This document shows, in pieces, positions 46,945 to 59,500 of a DNA stretch of 64,000 bases. Positions within the stretch are counted from its first letter, which is position 1; the number at the start of each line of letters is the position of its first letter. This DNA comes from Scatophagus argus. Lineage: Eukaryota > Chordata > Actinopteri > Scatophagidae. The position numbers and the translations under genes are program-made. The DNA lies in the NCBI RefSeq assembly GCF_020382885.2, contig NC_058506.1:14796318-14860317 (forward strand). Direction: 5' to 3'. The notes under the pieces are model-generated. The model was not told the DNA's origin. It worked only from the letters and a program-made list of their open reading frames with translations, and did not search any database.

Positions 46945-49291
46945 ATGGCAGACAGCTCACACTGTTTCTACTGTCGGGAAGACCTCGGGGGAAAGAGGTT
47001 CGTCCGCAACGAAGGCAGGCCCGTGTGCGTCCGCTGCCACACGAAGTTCTGCGCCAACACCTGCGCCGAGTGCCATCGACCCATCCCTGTGGAGTCAAAG
47101 GTGATGCGTGATGCGTGATGTCAGTTTGCAATGAGCGCTCACTCTAAAGTGTAAAATTGTAATTGTGAACTACATGTTGTAATATGACCTTTCAGTGCAC
47201 ATATTTCTTATCAGGCCTGTCCACTGTGACAGCGTTGCCCCTTCATTTTCAGCCCTTTGTGCCTCTCATAAAACTCTCCCGTCTCTTCTTCCATCAGGAG
47301 CTCAGCCATAAGGGCCGGTACTGGCATGAGGAGTGTTTCCGTTGTGCTAAGTGTTACAAGCCTCTGGCCAAGGAGCCCTTCAGCACCAAGGATGATCGCA
47401 TCATGTGCGGCAAGTGCTGCTCCAGAGAAGATGCTCCACGCTGCCATGGCTGCTATAAACCCATACTGGCTGGTAAAGACAGTCAACTTCCAACCCTGAT
47501 CTGCTCCATGGGTTAACTTACACAAGTGATAAAAGTACTTTCAGGAAAATTTTAAATGTTTAAATGTTTGCCACTGTCGTGTTTAACTATTCACAGTTTC
47601 TCATACTGAGCTTTACAGTTCAGCTGAGTGTTGATGCTGAGAGCCAATTTGTCTTAGTTACCTGTATCTCTGGCCTAATAAATCTCCCCATCTCCTAATA
47701 AATCTCCTCTGTAGGAACGGAAAGCGTGGAGTACAAAGGGAACTCGTGGCACGATGAGTGTTTTACCTGTTGCAGCTGTAAACGACCAATAGCATCGCAG
47801 AGTTTCCTCTCAAAAGGAAATGACATTTATTGCAACCCCTGCTATGACAAGAAGTTTGCCAAGCACTGTGTCAGCTGCAAAAAGGTTTGTTTTTCTTTTC
47901 AAACAGGGACCAGAACCGCCTTGTTTTTCTAAAAGCTAAACATGAACAATCTGTGAGGTAAATGAAAAACCTTTTCAGGCTTGTCATTTGAATGAGGCCA
48001 AAATTCAAGAGGGTGGTGGCAACATCATGAACTAACATTTCTTTTATAATCCCTGCTGCACTACTACACAAGACACGTTTATCAAAACCATATTAGTAAA
48101 TAAAAAAATAAATAGGATTTTGACACAAATACTACTGTTGATATACTTTACTCTTCTTTTCCGTGTGTCTCCAGCCCATAACCTCTGGAGGAGTGAACTA
48201 TCAGGACCAGCCATGGCACAGCCACTGTTTCGTGTGCAGCTCCTGCTCAAAGCCTCTGGCGGGGGCTAGTTTCACCAACCACCAGGACCAGGTCTTCTGT
48301 GTCGACTGCTACAAGAGCTGTGTGGCAAAGAAATGCAGTGGCTGCCAAATGCCCATCACAGGTTGCTTTATATTCAAACAGAAGATTAAAATACAATAAG
48401 AGTCAATAATCTTGTCTAAAAAATTAAAAAGGAAAAGCATTCACACACATGTGCGATGTTCATTTATCGAGGCAAGCTGCGCAGCAGGTGTTTTGAACCA
48501 TTAACACTCATGTCCCAGCTTAGGGTTTGGAACATCTGGTTGTCAAGGTTAGACTTGAGAACCAGTGTTCCCTAGACATCATTTGAGATTGTTGGTAAAA
48601 TTGGGAAAAAAATCCCATGTTAACGACTTGTGAGCGTTCATATCATCAATATAACACTATAACCATTACATCTGGCTTGAGTGACAGACCCACGTGACCC
48701 ATTCATGGGTTTCAGGCAGTCAGTATATCATGAAGCGGCAAACTGGATATATAGCTGTGAGAGACATCTGTGTTTGCCAGTAACATATGTGCGACTTGAA
48801 TGTTGACATAAACACTATTTACATGTTGGAAACTGGTAACTGAAACGTGACAGTCCAGCCTCACAGACCAGAACCAATTTTATGACACACTTTATCACCA
48901 AGAAACTGGCTTCAAATGATCAATAAAGTGTAAATTTAGTGGTAACCTGGGCTGGGCTGTAACTTACATATTTACAAGTTCAACATGATCAGAAATGTAA
49001 ACAAAAGGGTTAGTATGCCTGAATGGAAACACCCTCCAAGAGTGTGTCGATGCTTTTCCTTCTGTTACAGGATCAAAATTAAAATTTTGGAATAGCATTT
49101 CTGGTTTAATAAACTCATAACTCTTAACTCTCCGCTCAGGTTTTGGCAAAGGCGTGAACGTGGTGAACTATGAGGGCAGCTCCTGGCACGAATACTGCTT
49201 CAACTGTAAGAGATGCTCCCTCAATCTGTCCAACAAGCGTTTTGTTACCAAGGGGGGAGACATCCTGTGCCCTGACTGTGGCAACAAGTAG
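46945..49291 (+). CDS. fhl1: Four and a half LIM domains protein 1, 5 coding exons
   Basis: Coding exons are 46945-47100, 47298-47472, 47715-47884, 48175-48361 and 49140-49291 (stop TAG). They sum to 840 nt, 279 aa, against 280 in the human short form. The ATG has A at -3 and G at +4. An acceptor just upstream (TTGCAG, ending 46920) implies a separate non-coding exon. The N-terminal half-LIM finger uses C7, C10, C28 and C31. Four full LIM domains follow, each with two zinc sites (for example [44 protein letters not shown]). The sequence [31 protein letters not shown] and ITGFGKG match FHL1 rather than FHL2/3/5, as does the slc9a6-fhl1-adgrg4 order. It is a scaffold for sarcomere, integrin and signalling partners in striated muscle. 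Teleosts may have two copies; the subtype is not assigned. Confidence 0.95.
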
Positions 49292-49790
49292 ACACGGACA
49301 GCCTGGATGCTACCTGACAGCAGTTTACGCAGTCGTTATGTTCTTTTTTTCTTTTTCTATCAAGGCCAGAAGCTACATTTCCATATACTGTTTGATATCA
49401 GTTATGTTTTTGGGAGATTTTTCCAAAGTGATGGAAACACTGGGACCAAAATGTAATCTGTATCCGCTGTTGTTGATTGTTTGCTGCATGTTAACATTAA
49501 AACCTATGCTGTGCCGAGTGATGGTAATGAAAACGTGAGGAGTGAGGGCCTAAAAGAGAAATAGTATGTAGCTGAGGAAAAAAATAAATAAATAAATATT
49601 TTTTTTTATAACCAAACTTATATCTGTATTTGTAATTGCCAGTTGCAAAGGGATTACGATGCTTAATGTATGTTTTCAGTAAACTTTTATGCACTTTTCT
49701 TACTCATTTTTGTCTACCGAGGAAAGACGAAACATAAGCCTTTATGTGTTGCAAAAATAAACTTTCTACAAAACTGAGTTTTGCATTGTT
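49292..49790 (+). other. fhl1 3' untranslated region with poly(A) signal
   Basis: About 470 bp of trailer follow the stop codon. The best poly(A) signal is AATAAA at 49756-49761, followed by a T/G-rich stretch (GAGTTTTGCATTGTTTATTG). An A/T-rich AATAAATAAATA cluster lies near 49582. Confidence 0.6.
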
Positions 49791-50339
49791 TATTGTTTTA
49801 AATTTGATTTTAAGAGCATTAAGGACATTATTATCATATAATAATAAATGGACACAACCTTTAAAATGAATCTGTCTGATGGTAAAGGGAACTCAGCTCA
49901 GCTTCCACATACTTTTACTTCCACCTTAATATAGTATTTTTGGGCGAGCTTGACAGCATAATTTAGCTTTATATGTGTAGACAGAGTGTTTACAGAAAGC
50001 AGTACATGTTTGCCAGAACTAATTATGTCTTTGTATGGGAGTCTATTACTTTTGTAATTGACTGACTGGTAAGATGATATACAACATGTACATATTCACT
50101 TTGTCTCTCTCTCACTCACCTGCACACAGCTGCAGACACCCGTAACTACAGAAGTGGACCAATCACAGCAACAATACACTGGTCTCTGCTCCACACGCAG
50201 TCATAACATCTTTGTTTGCAGAGAAAGGTTTGTGGTTCATTGCGTGATCCATCTCAGAGCTTCTAGTTTGAAACCAGTGAGGCACTTTTGAGGTCCTGTG
50301 CAGAATCCAGAATCTCTGCTACACTGAATTTGGACAAGG

Positions 50340-50390
50340 ATTTACCTTTAGAGAGCTCTTTTGGTTTTATGGATTATTTTATTTATACAG
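50340..50390 (+). other. Candidate 5' non-coding exon of adgrg4
   Basis: The sequence up to ATTTATACAG|GTAAGT ends in a near-perfect donor at 50390. An acceptor (TTTTTTCAG, ending 50588) lies 8 bp before the adgrg4 ATG. The two would make a short 198-bp intron in the leader. The 5' limit of this exon is not determined. Confidence 0.5.
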
Positions 50391-50595
50391 GTAAGTACCT
50401 CTTCAATTCTTGATAAGGTGTCTTTTAATAAAACTTTAAAACGGCCATTGGAAATGTTTCATGTTTAGGGGGAAAAAAAATCAAATACTAATTATAGTTT
50501 ATTGTAGAAACTGTTTTACTCAGTTAATGCACAACTTTTCTTCTAACTGAAAAATACTAAAAGGGAATTAAACTTCTTATTTTTTCAGATTCGAG

Positions 50596-53500
50596 ATGAT
50601 ATTTCTTCAAAAAGCTCTAAACGTGTTTATCACTTTGTCTCTGTTGGGCAGCCTTGCTTCCATGAATAAGCGAGGTAGGAAGATTTGGTTGGACACAGTT
50701 TGACAGTTTTCCAAGTCAACCCGTGTCAAAATACTTAAATGTGTGTGTGTGTGTTATACAAGACTGCATTAACTGTAAATAAGTAAAGAATATCTAAAAC
50801 AAACATTGTATACAGTAGTTAAACACTATGTGACTGCATGCTTACATGATGAGCTCTCTATTTTAAAGGTCAGGTTATTTTTAACTCTCAGACTTGTAGT
50901 CTTTAGGCCTAGCCAACACTGACTCAAGTGACATCACTCAAGGCCGTTTTACAGACTTCACACACATCCCTTTGGAGCCACAAAAGGCTTCATACCACTT
51001 TTTCAAATATGCATTTGTACTCACCAAGACTTGAAAACAGACTTTGGGGTGGAAAATGAGTGTAGCTTTCCCTTTAAAATGTTTTTCCTTTGAAATGCGG
51101 TTTAGCTCAGTGCTTTGTATCATATTAGGCATATGACTTGAACATCTCCACTAAGTAATATTTTGTGTAGAACAGACAAAAGCAGCTTCAGAGAGAAAAA
51201 ACGCTATTTAGCTGCACTCAGTGCTAAAAAGCTGTTCTACAGATCTACCGGTACTCCTATTTGATTTATGTTAATGATTTACTGTACATTGCCTGTTTTT
51301 TGTCAGCCCCTTGTGTCAGTCTATGGGGGAACGTGGCTGACCTCAAGGGTGAATGCAGCCATTGGAGACTAAATGTCTCCATCCCCACCCTGGAGGAGTT
51401 CACTGTCTGCTTTAACCTGAAGTTAGAGGTACAAATGCAGGCTATAATTTTCAAGTGCAAATCTAAAGGGTCTGCACAGCTCAAGACTTGATGACTCTTG
51501 TATCATATTTCTTCATGTAGGTCCAGGCTTCCTCACTTTGGACTGCCTTCATGTACCATCATCCTGATGTCCAGAAGACTGAACTTGGCTTGGGGGGGAA
51601 GTACGGCCATTTAGTGGTCTGGCTGTTTGGGATGGAGTGGACTACCCATAAGATCAACCTTGATGAGTCACACTGGTACTCGCTGTGCCTGACCTGGGCA
51701 CATACTAAAGAGAGACCTGCCCTATACATTGATGGTAACCTGGTGGACATCATTGCAGGTGAGTTAAATAAGAGATCATAAGTTTCTTGGTTCATTGTTA
51801 TTATTTAATTCCTGTCTCTCACAGTTTTTATTCTGCTGGTGCTCTGTTACTGATTTGTTTTACGCTTTATTGAAGTTCACATGTACCATTTGTAAGCAGC
51901 AAACATTTTCAGTGTGTTGCCATTTCGGTGGTAACTACGTGATGGCAGCTAGAGAGATTTTTTTTTTTTTAAATGTGTTACCAAACCATGATAAACCATG
52001 AGTCATGCTACCCTGATTTCTCCTGTCCCACCTCATGTAGATTCAACTACCTCCACTCCTCCGTCGTGCAGCAAACTGGCCCCGAATGGGACGCTTACTC
52101 TGGGTGCAGAACACTACCTGGTCAATGGGAACGTCCAGTTTGTTCCACAAACCCGTCTGCTGGGCAAATTATCTCTGTTTCGGCTATGGGGACGGGAACG
52201 CAACGAACAGGAAGTGACATCACTGAAATGTACCGAGGGAGAACTGGTGAAGTGGGAGAGAGACAATTGGGACACTCAGACCTGTGCTCCACTACCTGAT
52301 CCCAGCCTGCGTTGTGGTGAGCCAATGAAAAATATCCTTCACATTACCTGGAATAGGTTTTCTGTTTCTGCTCCAGTAAAATACTTTGTTAGTACTTTTC
52401 AAAACATGTACCTCAGTAGCTGCAAGTCGAGTATTTTCTCCCACCACTGGCTCCCACATAAGTTATACAACAGTCATTGATTCACTTCAGTGCAGTAAAT
52501 GGTTTGTTAGTGTCATCAAGAGTTTTACAGCTTGTTCCTGTGTTAGAGGTAGCCTCTGCGGCTGCCTTTTTGCTTTACTGCAGGTCCTCAGCCCTCAGGT
52601 TAAATATTGACCCTCTTTCTTTTTGTCACTTGGGTAAATATAGAGGCCATTCTGTGGTCAGCAACATTAAGACCAGAAGCATTAATCATACAGGTGTCAC
52701 CGGTCGCAGCTTTTTCTCTACAAACCTGGAACGTTCCATCATTTTCATCTTAAATCTAATGTTACCTCAAGGGCCACAAAAGTCTTTGGTGTAGAAATGG
52801 AATATAATGGAATATTATTCATTCTGTTTCTATTAGTGTGTCTAATCACCTTTGATGTTCTTGTTACCTTAGAATGAGCCTTTTACTGCACATGCACAGA
52901 GGGGTTGCACTGTCATGTTTCTAGAGTAGCCCTGAATGGACAAATCAAACACTGGTTCTAAAACTTTGAGAACAAACTTTACATTTTTCAAAAACTGAGT
53001 TTGATTTCTTGGTCAGGAAGCAAAAAATAACCTGAACTTTCATGGTGTAAAGTAAATAAATTATTGTCTTTATATAAATATCACAATGATCTACAAAATT
53101 TATTGACTAAAGATTTAAATCAAAACTGTACAGAGGAATGAGGAAATGCCCTTCACATTAATATTAAAATGTCTGCAGTGAGTGCAGAAGTCGTTTTACA
53201 ACACGTTTTACAACACTTTTACAGTGAGTATAAATGTTAATTCACAAGTTCTGCTTTTCCAAAAAAGCTCAGTTTTGGGTTGACAGACGCAGTTTGGCAT
53301 CAGTGATGAACTAGAAGTTTCCAGCATCATATCGTACATGCAGTTGTTTATCAAATAGAAATATGATGTAAAAACAAAGACCAGAGAAATTAAAATGCAT
53401 TTAGGATCAGTTAATGGGTACATGTTTTAATGTGTATTTACATATACTTAATGATGTTTTACATTTTCTTTGGCTGACGGGCAGAATGGTCCGCCTATGA

Positions 53501-56500
53501 AGTGAGACTGATGTTTGCTATCTTCCGTTACGATGGGAACGACACTGAGCTCTACACAGCCAGAGAGATCGCGCATCGATGGGTAAAAAAACAAATTAAC
53601 AAACAAACTAAATGCACAGGTGTTCATTTAATTTAAAACGAGCTTGAGTTATTTTATTTGGTTTTATCACCAGGTCAGTTTTTCTGATGTAACAAAAGCA
53701 TTAACAGGTTTGAGTTCGTGTGAAACTCTGTATATTTAGTAATAGCATTTAACTGTTTATTCATTCATAAAATGTCTGCACAAATTAATGCTGGGTCCAC
53801 CTGCAGTAAATCTCAGCGGCTGTTAACTGCTGTTTGTTGTTCCTGTAGCTCAGAAAGGTTCTGCCGAACAGCATCTATTTACACAGAGTGTCCGTGTTTG
53901 AAGTAACCAGGTATGAGAAGATCTGAGTTTATGACGCTGACATTGCTTAGTGTGTTATGTAATAAAATACCTATGGGTGTCATTTTGTGCCACATCAATT
54001 AAACCTTGTTTAATAGTACATGTTGGAGAAGGGGGGAACAGGTAAGTTTTAAAATCATCCAATTTTTCTGATGTCTTATGCAGATCCTATACAGAGGACA
54101 TCCGTGTCAAAACATCACACAAAGACAGGCAGGTATGCAATCACGTCAAAGAACACTCTAACATGCTGTATATTAGGTTATCGCAGATACTGCTGCATAT
54201 TGCTGTACATGTTCACCAGGAAGTAAGAAAAAATTGCTGTAAAGAAACTCAGCTCTCTCTCTCTTGGACATTCAGTTTGTCTACCAACTTTTGCAAACAT
54301 ATGATCATATTCTTTGATTTTGGTATTAGCCTCAAAAATCCAGTATCCCTCATGCCCTAAAGCACATTATATCACTAGCATTTTTACCATAGGAGATAAT
54401 CTCCCAAATATATCTTCAATGTCACCTTAAAATTCTGAGTTTTTTTTATTCCACAGGCATGGTGGGTCCCTCCTCATAAAAGGTAACACCGTTCATGTTT
54501 CACTTAATGATTTTGGTTTTCTGAATAATCTGACTGAGCGATAAAATGCAGTATCAAATTAGAGCTCAAATAATATCGTTCTATATATTTTGTAGTTTGT
54601 ATTTCGATTATCAAAGCTTCTTAGACATCATATTCATCACATTAAATATCCATGCTTCTGTAAACGAATCCCATACACTAAGCACACAGCATAGATCTGA
54701 AGGTAGAGCAGCAGAGTAACAATACCAATCAAAACAGAACAAGAATGGAAATCTAAAGAACGAAAGCAAGACAGAATTTCTTCTGTACTGCACAACACTC
54801 CCATTCTTGTCAAATACTGTATACTGTTTACTTTTACTCAGAAAATCCTTCAAATGAACTGCTCAATCCTCACGTCCTCCTTAAGGCTATAACAAATAGA
54901 CTTTGCTTCATTTAAAATATGCTTGAACCGCTGCAGCAAAAACCTTCTCCTCCACATAGGTTCAACTGCCTGGTTCATGTAACCATCGTCCCCAGCTTAG
55001 ATGTGGCTGCTGTGCAAAAAGAGATGCAAATGGACCTTGACAAACCTTACTGCCACCCCAGTGGTTTGCTACAGCTGCTGGCAGATGCAAATAGCATACA
55101 TACCACAGCTGTTGGTAAGAAACAGTTCTCAACATGCAAAAAAACCAAAAAAACAGTTCTGGTTTACAATCCTTTCTCTGTTTGTAGAAAGTTTCTCCAC
55201 TTCCACCACCAGTCCAACCAGTGTGGCAACAGAGTCCTCTATGGTCACAACCACTACACTTAAACCCACAACATCCATTACCACTGCTAGTACCACCACA
55301 AACCCCTCTACCAGTGCAGCCACAGCCACAGCCACAGCCACAGCCACCACCTTCACAACGATTCCTGCAAATATCTCTGGTCAGTCTGATAATTTACAGT
55401 CACACAAATGCTCTCCATGACTGGATTATTAGGGGGTTTTATTTGATCCTACTTGGGGAAAATTACTGTTTATTTTACTCTCTTCTGCAGATCTGTATTT
55501 TGAGGTGAGGGTGAATGTTTCCATGACAGGAGACGGTGACACAGAAGAGATTCTTTCTACCTGGGTACGTCTGACAGAAGAGCAAAGCTCTTTTAATGTT
55601 CGAATACAGAACGGATGTGGCTTTACTTGTCTTAAATGTGGCCTCTGACCGTCCACAGCTCATCTCCAGTCTACCCGATGACATGATGATGCTGCTTGAC
55701 CTCCAGCTGCTCCCCAGTGCTCAGAGGTACAGTGTGTGATGTAGCTGCCACACCATCAGCTCACCTTCTATTAAAACACATTTCAATCAATCTGATTTCA
55801 ACATGAACAGCTTGATTTAGTGGCTGATCTCACCTCCAGACATCATCCTAACCTGCAGTCAAACTTCTCTGCCACCGAAGCAGTAAGTAAACATAAAAAA
55901 AAAGCTCCTTTGTCACAAATGAAACTCTGAGCCTGTGAAAGCTGATTGATAGGGTTTATCTCATTTTGGGTTTTGCAGCCTGATGCCAATATTCAACATC
56001 TTAGAAATGGGCTTATTATTATTGGTAGTATTTCTTTCAAGTCTTCTTGATGTCATTAAAGTCCCTGTTGGTGTAATGGTCAGGTGTCCCAATACTTTTG
56101 TCTATAAAGTGCACTTATTTTGATTAAACGTGGAAAAACCCTTCATCGTCTTCAATAATTAAGTGATTTTTAGGGTGTCAGAGTAAGTTCAGAATTCCAC
56201 CTAAACATATTGTATTAAAAGATGAAGAAATGAATGAGTACAATGCTGCAAGATGCATACATTTCATTTGATTAACAGCTTGTACTCACGTTGGAATTTA
56301 TTTAACTGAAATGTAAATCTTTAAATTGGATTAACACTTGTATGTTCTGTTTTGAATTGCCACTGTCATCCTTTGAATTTTTAAACCTTTATTTTATCTT
56401 ATTCTAATTTTTTCCCCAGGTGCTGACGCAGAAAGTTTCACGGTATGGATCACATAGCTGCTTATCAGAAGTATTTACTTTTTTACACTGTATCCTAATT

Positions 56501-59500
56501 TGCAGGGGACATTATGGGTCAATTCAAAATATTCAGTAATAACACAGCAAGGAGCTTTTTGGAATAATTAACTCTTTTTACTGTTTGCAGACAGAGCTGT
56601 GTTTTCCAGGTTCAGGTCATGATGTCGCTGTCAGACACACAGGAAATTGAGGAGCAGATAAGAAAGCTGCTGCTGATGCCTTATAACAACGGATCCATTT
56701 CTATTGCAACTGAGGACATACAGATAAGCCGCATACGTGAGTAAGATTCATGTTCAGTCAAAGACTTCACAGTATAAAACTGAAAAATTGAAGTTATATA
56801 ACTTCTATAAACTGGTATTAAATTCTGCAATAGACAGAAAGCTTTTAAAAGTCCGAAAAAAAAAGTTTGTCCTTCTCTCTTTCTCCACTTGTTTCACATC
56901 TGTTGTAGTGATCGTTATCTGCAAAGCAGAAACCCGATATACAAGGAAAGGCCTGTTTAACTGGTCTGCCACTTCAGGAGGAAAAAATGTAACACAGCCG
57001 TGCCCAAAAAACCCTAACTGCTACGCCACCCGACACTGGTGAGCGTTCAGACAGTTCATTCCTTCATGTGTGCGAACGTCTACCGCTGTCGACTAATACT
57101 AATGACATAAGTGCCTGGCATGTGAGAGAAAATCAAACTGAACGCATGTGGCACAGTCCAGAGTGTCAGATTCAAAAACAATATTTACAGTGATGAAAAA
57201 ATGAGTGCTGGAACTACTATGATAACCAAAGTAAATTTTCAAAATATAGTCTTCTAATGTATGGACATGCTGCTTTTGTCTTGTTAGTTAAAGTTAAACT
57301 GAATATTTTTTGTTCCATGACTGTTGGTTGCAAAGCAGGCAACTAAATGGACACTTTCCACCATTCTCTGACATTGAGAAAAAGAAAAGATCAGATGTTC
57401 ATGAAAAAATTATTTTCCTAAATTACAATATCCCATGAAATAGCACTGTAATGTTTCCAATATTTTACTCAAGCAAAACTGGAAGAACTTGTTTTTATGC
57501 GTCGTAAGTGTCAGTCGGATGCAGTATTTTATTTGGTCATCAAAGGTTTGAAGAGTTTTAATTAACTCATTTTAAAATGGAATTTCAAAGTTAAGAATAA
57601 TTTTTAAAAAAAGTAAGCTTAATAAATGCACATTCACATTTCATCTGTAAGCTGATGATTTTTATTTTGTATTAAATCTTATTTTTAGCATGTATCAAAG
57701 TGTGTTGATTGTATCCTGTTGTTGACCTGCGCTGCTGACTGCAGTCACTTATCGCTGTACTCATTACCTGCAGACAATTCATCATGCAGTCATGTTGAGA
57801 AAAGAGTACATGTATTTAGCTGGTTGTCAACTCGAATTTAATACAAGAATAAATACAGGCCTATTTGGGTATTGATTACCTCCGTTGGTATATATTTACA
57901 TGGCTGCGTCACTGTGTCCAGGACTCTTTCTGTGTGTTGACTCAGCGCGACAATACTTATTAATGGCTGCGCTGTAAAACCATTAATCAGACGTTTGGTG
58001 TCACTAATGAGTGGAGATAATTGATGGGTGATGATCAACAGCCTCCCAGCTGTCAAGTTTTAAGGATGCAAGCACAGATTGCAAAAACCACACCATAAAT
58101 TACGGTCTACAAACTTTTAAATTAAAGAATTAAAACATACCCAGCTTGTAAAAGAAATATGACGAGGAATAAAACATTTGTAAAACACTGTATTGAAAAA
58201 AGCAGGATTTTTAACCCTTCTCCTCTTCCCTATGCCCTCACAACCAGTAAACTGTGCCTCAAAACCCACTGGTTGGACCCAGACATGAATGCGTGTTCTC
58301 TAATGGTGGAAACCATCCCTGATCTGGACCATGTCAAAGTCACAGCTGGTCTGTTACACACTCCATTTGTCTGTCTTCTGCTGTAGCTCCTAAATAACTC
58401 TCACATTTATGGTTCAAAATTGAATGTTAAAGAGCCAAAGATTTCATGATGACATTTAAAGTGAATTAAAACCAGACGCAAAACGACAGACATGTTACTT
58501 TAAGAAGCTGTATCATTTTATCTCTAGAGAACTCAATGGACGTGGTGGACATGATTAAAGATTTACTGCAAGACCACTCCACGCTCAACTACCAGGAGCT
58601 GGTGACAGTAATCAACAAGCTGGAAGACATCATCAACCTCAGTGTGGTCACCCCAAACCTGGGCCAAGCTCTAATCAACATCATCTCGGACATACTGGAA
58701 TCTGACAGCAACCTGTTACCTTTTACAAACACGTAAGAATGTAAAACCGATCCAAACACCCAAATGAAGGTTCTTCTTCTCAACTTCTCTGTTTACCTTC
58801 TGTCTCTGTCTCCCTCTCTAGCATCCTGAATATCACAGAGGCAGTGGGAGACAGGATGGTGGGCTACGAGGGCTCCTCCACCCTGACTGCTCCAGCCGTT
58901 GCTATCGCAGTGGTGGATGTGGCTCCTGGGCAGTTCAGCAGTTTGACTTTTGGAGTGTCATCTGACCGCGCAGGCACAAAGCCTGAGGTTAGCAAATGAC
59001 AACCAGTCCTCAGTCTGACTCAACTTAAGACTTTTCAAAGAAAAAGTGCATCAGCAGGTTCATTACACACTGACAGATTACCATCACTGTGGTCATTGAA
59101 GATATTATAACATATATAATTAGAGGAGAGAGTACAGGAACTTAAAATAAACTTCTGGGAGTCTGAATATTAGTTTGTTATGACTGACTTACAGGCCAGT
59201 CAGTGTGATTTAACTTGTTTTAATTCTGTCAGTGTTTATCACCTTGAAATTCATAGCCTCTTCTACTAAAATTTGGAAACAAATACAATGGTGTCAAAGC
59301 AAAAATAGATTTTTTATCTGCACTTGTTATTAATGTAACTTCCACTTAATGAGCATCGCTGCTCATTGAGCACGGAGTCTGAAAATCACTCTGAGTGTTG
59401 CTGTTAATTAAAGCAGGTTTTCACTGAGCCTAACACAGATCTCTTAAATTTCTCTTTATGTTGTAGATTTTTATCAACAGGCTTCCCTTCAACAGCACTG

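Noticed and set aside
55129-55356. Valine/alanine-rich minus-strand frame
   Set aside because: It is the antisense of the Thr/Ala-rich adgrg4 exon and reflects the hexamer repeat.
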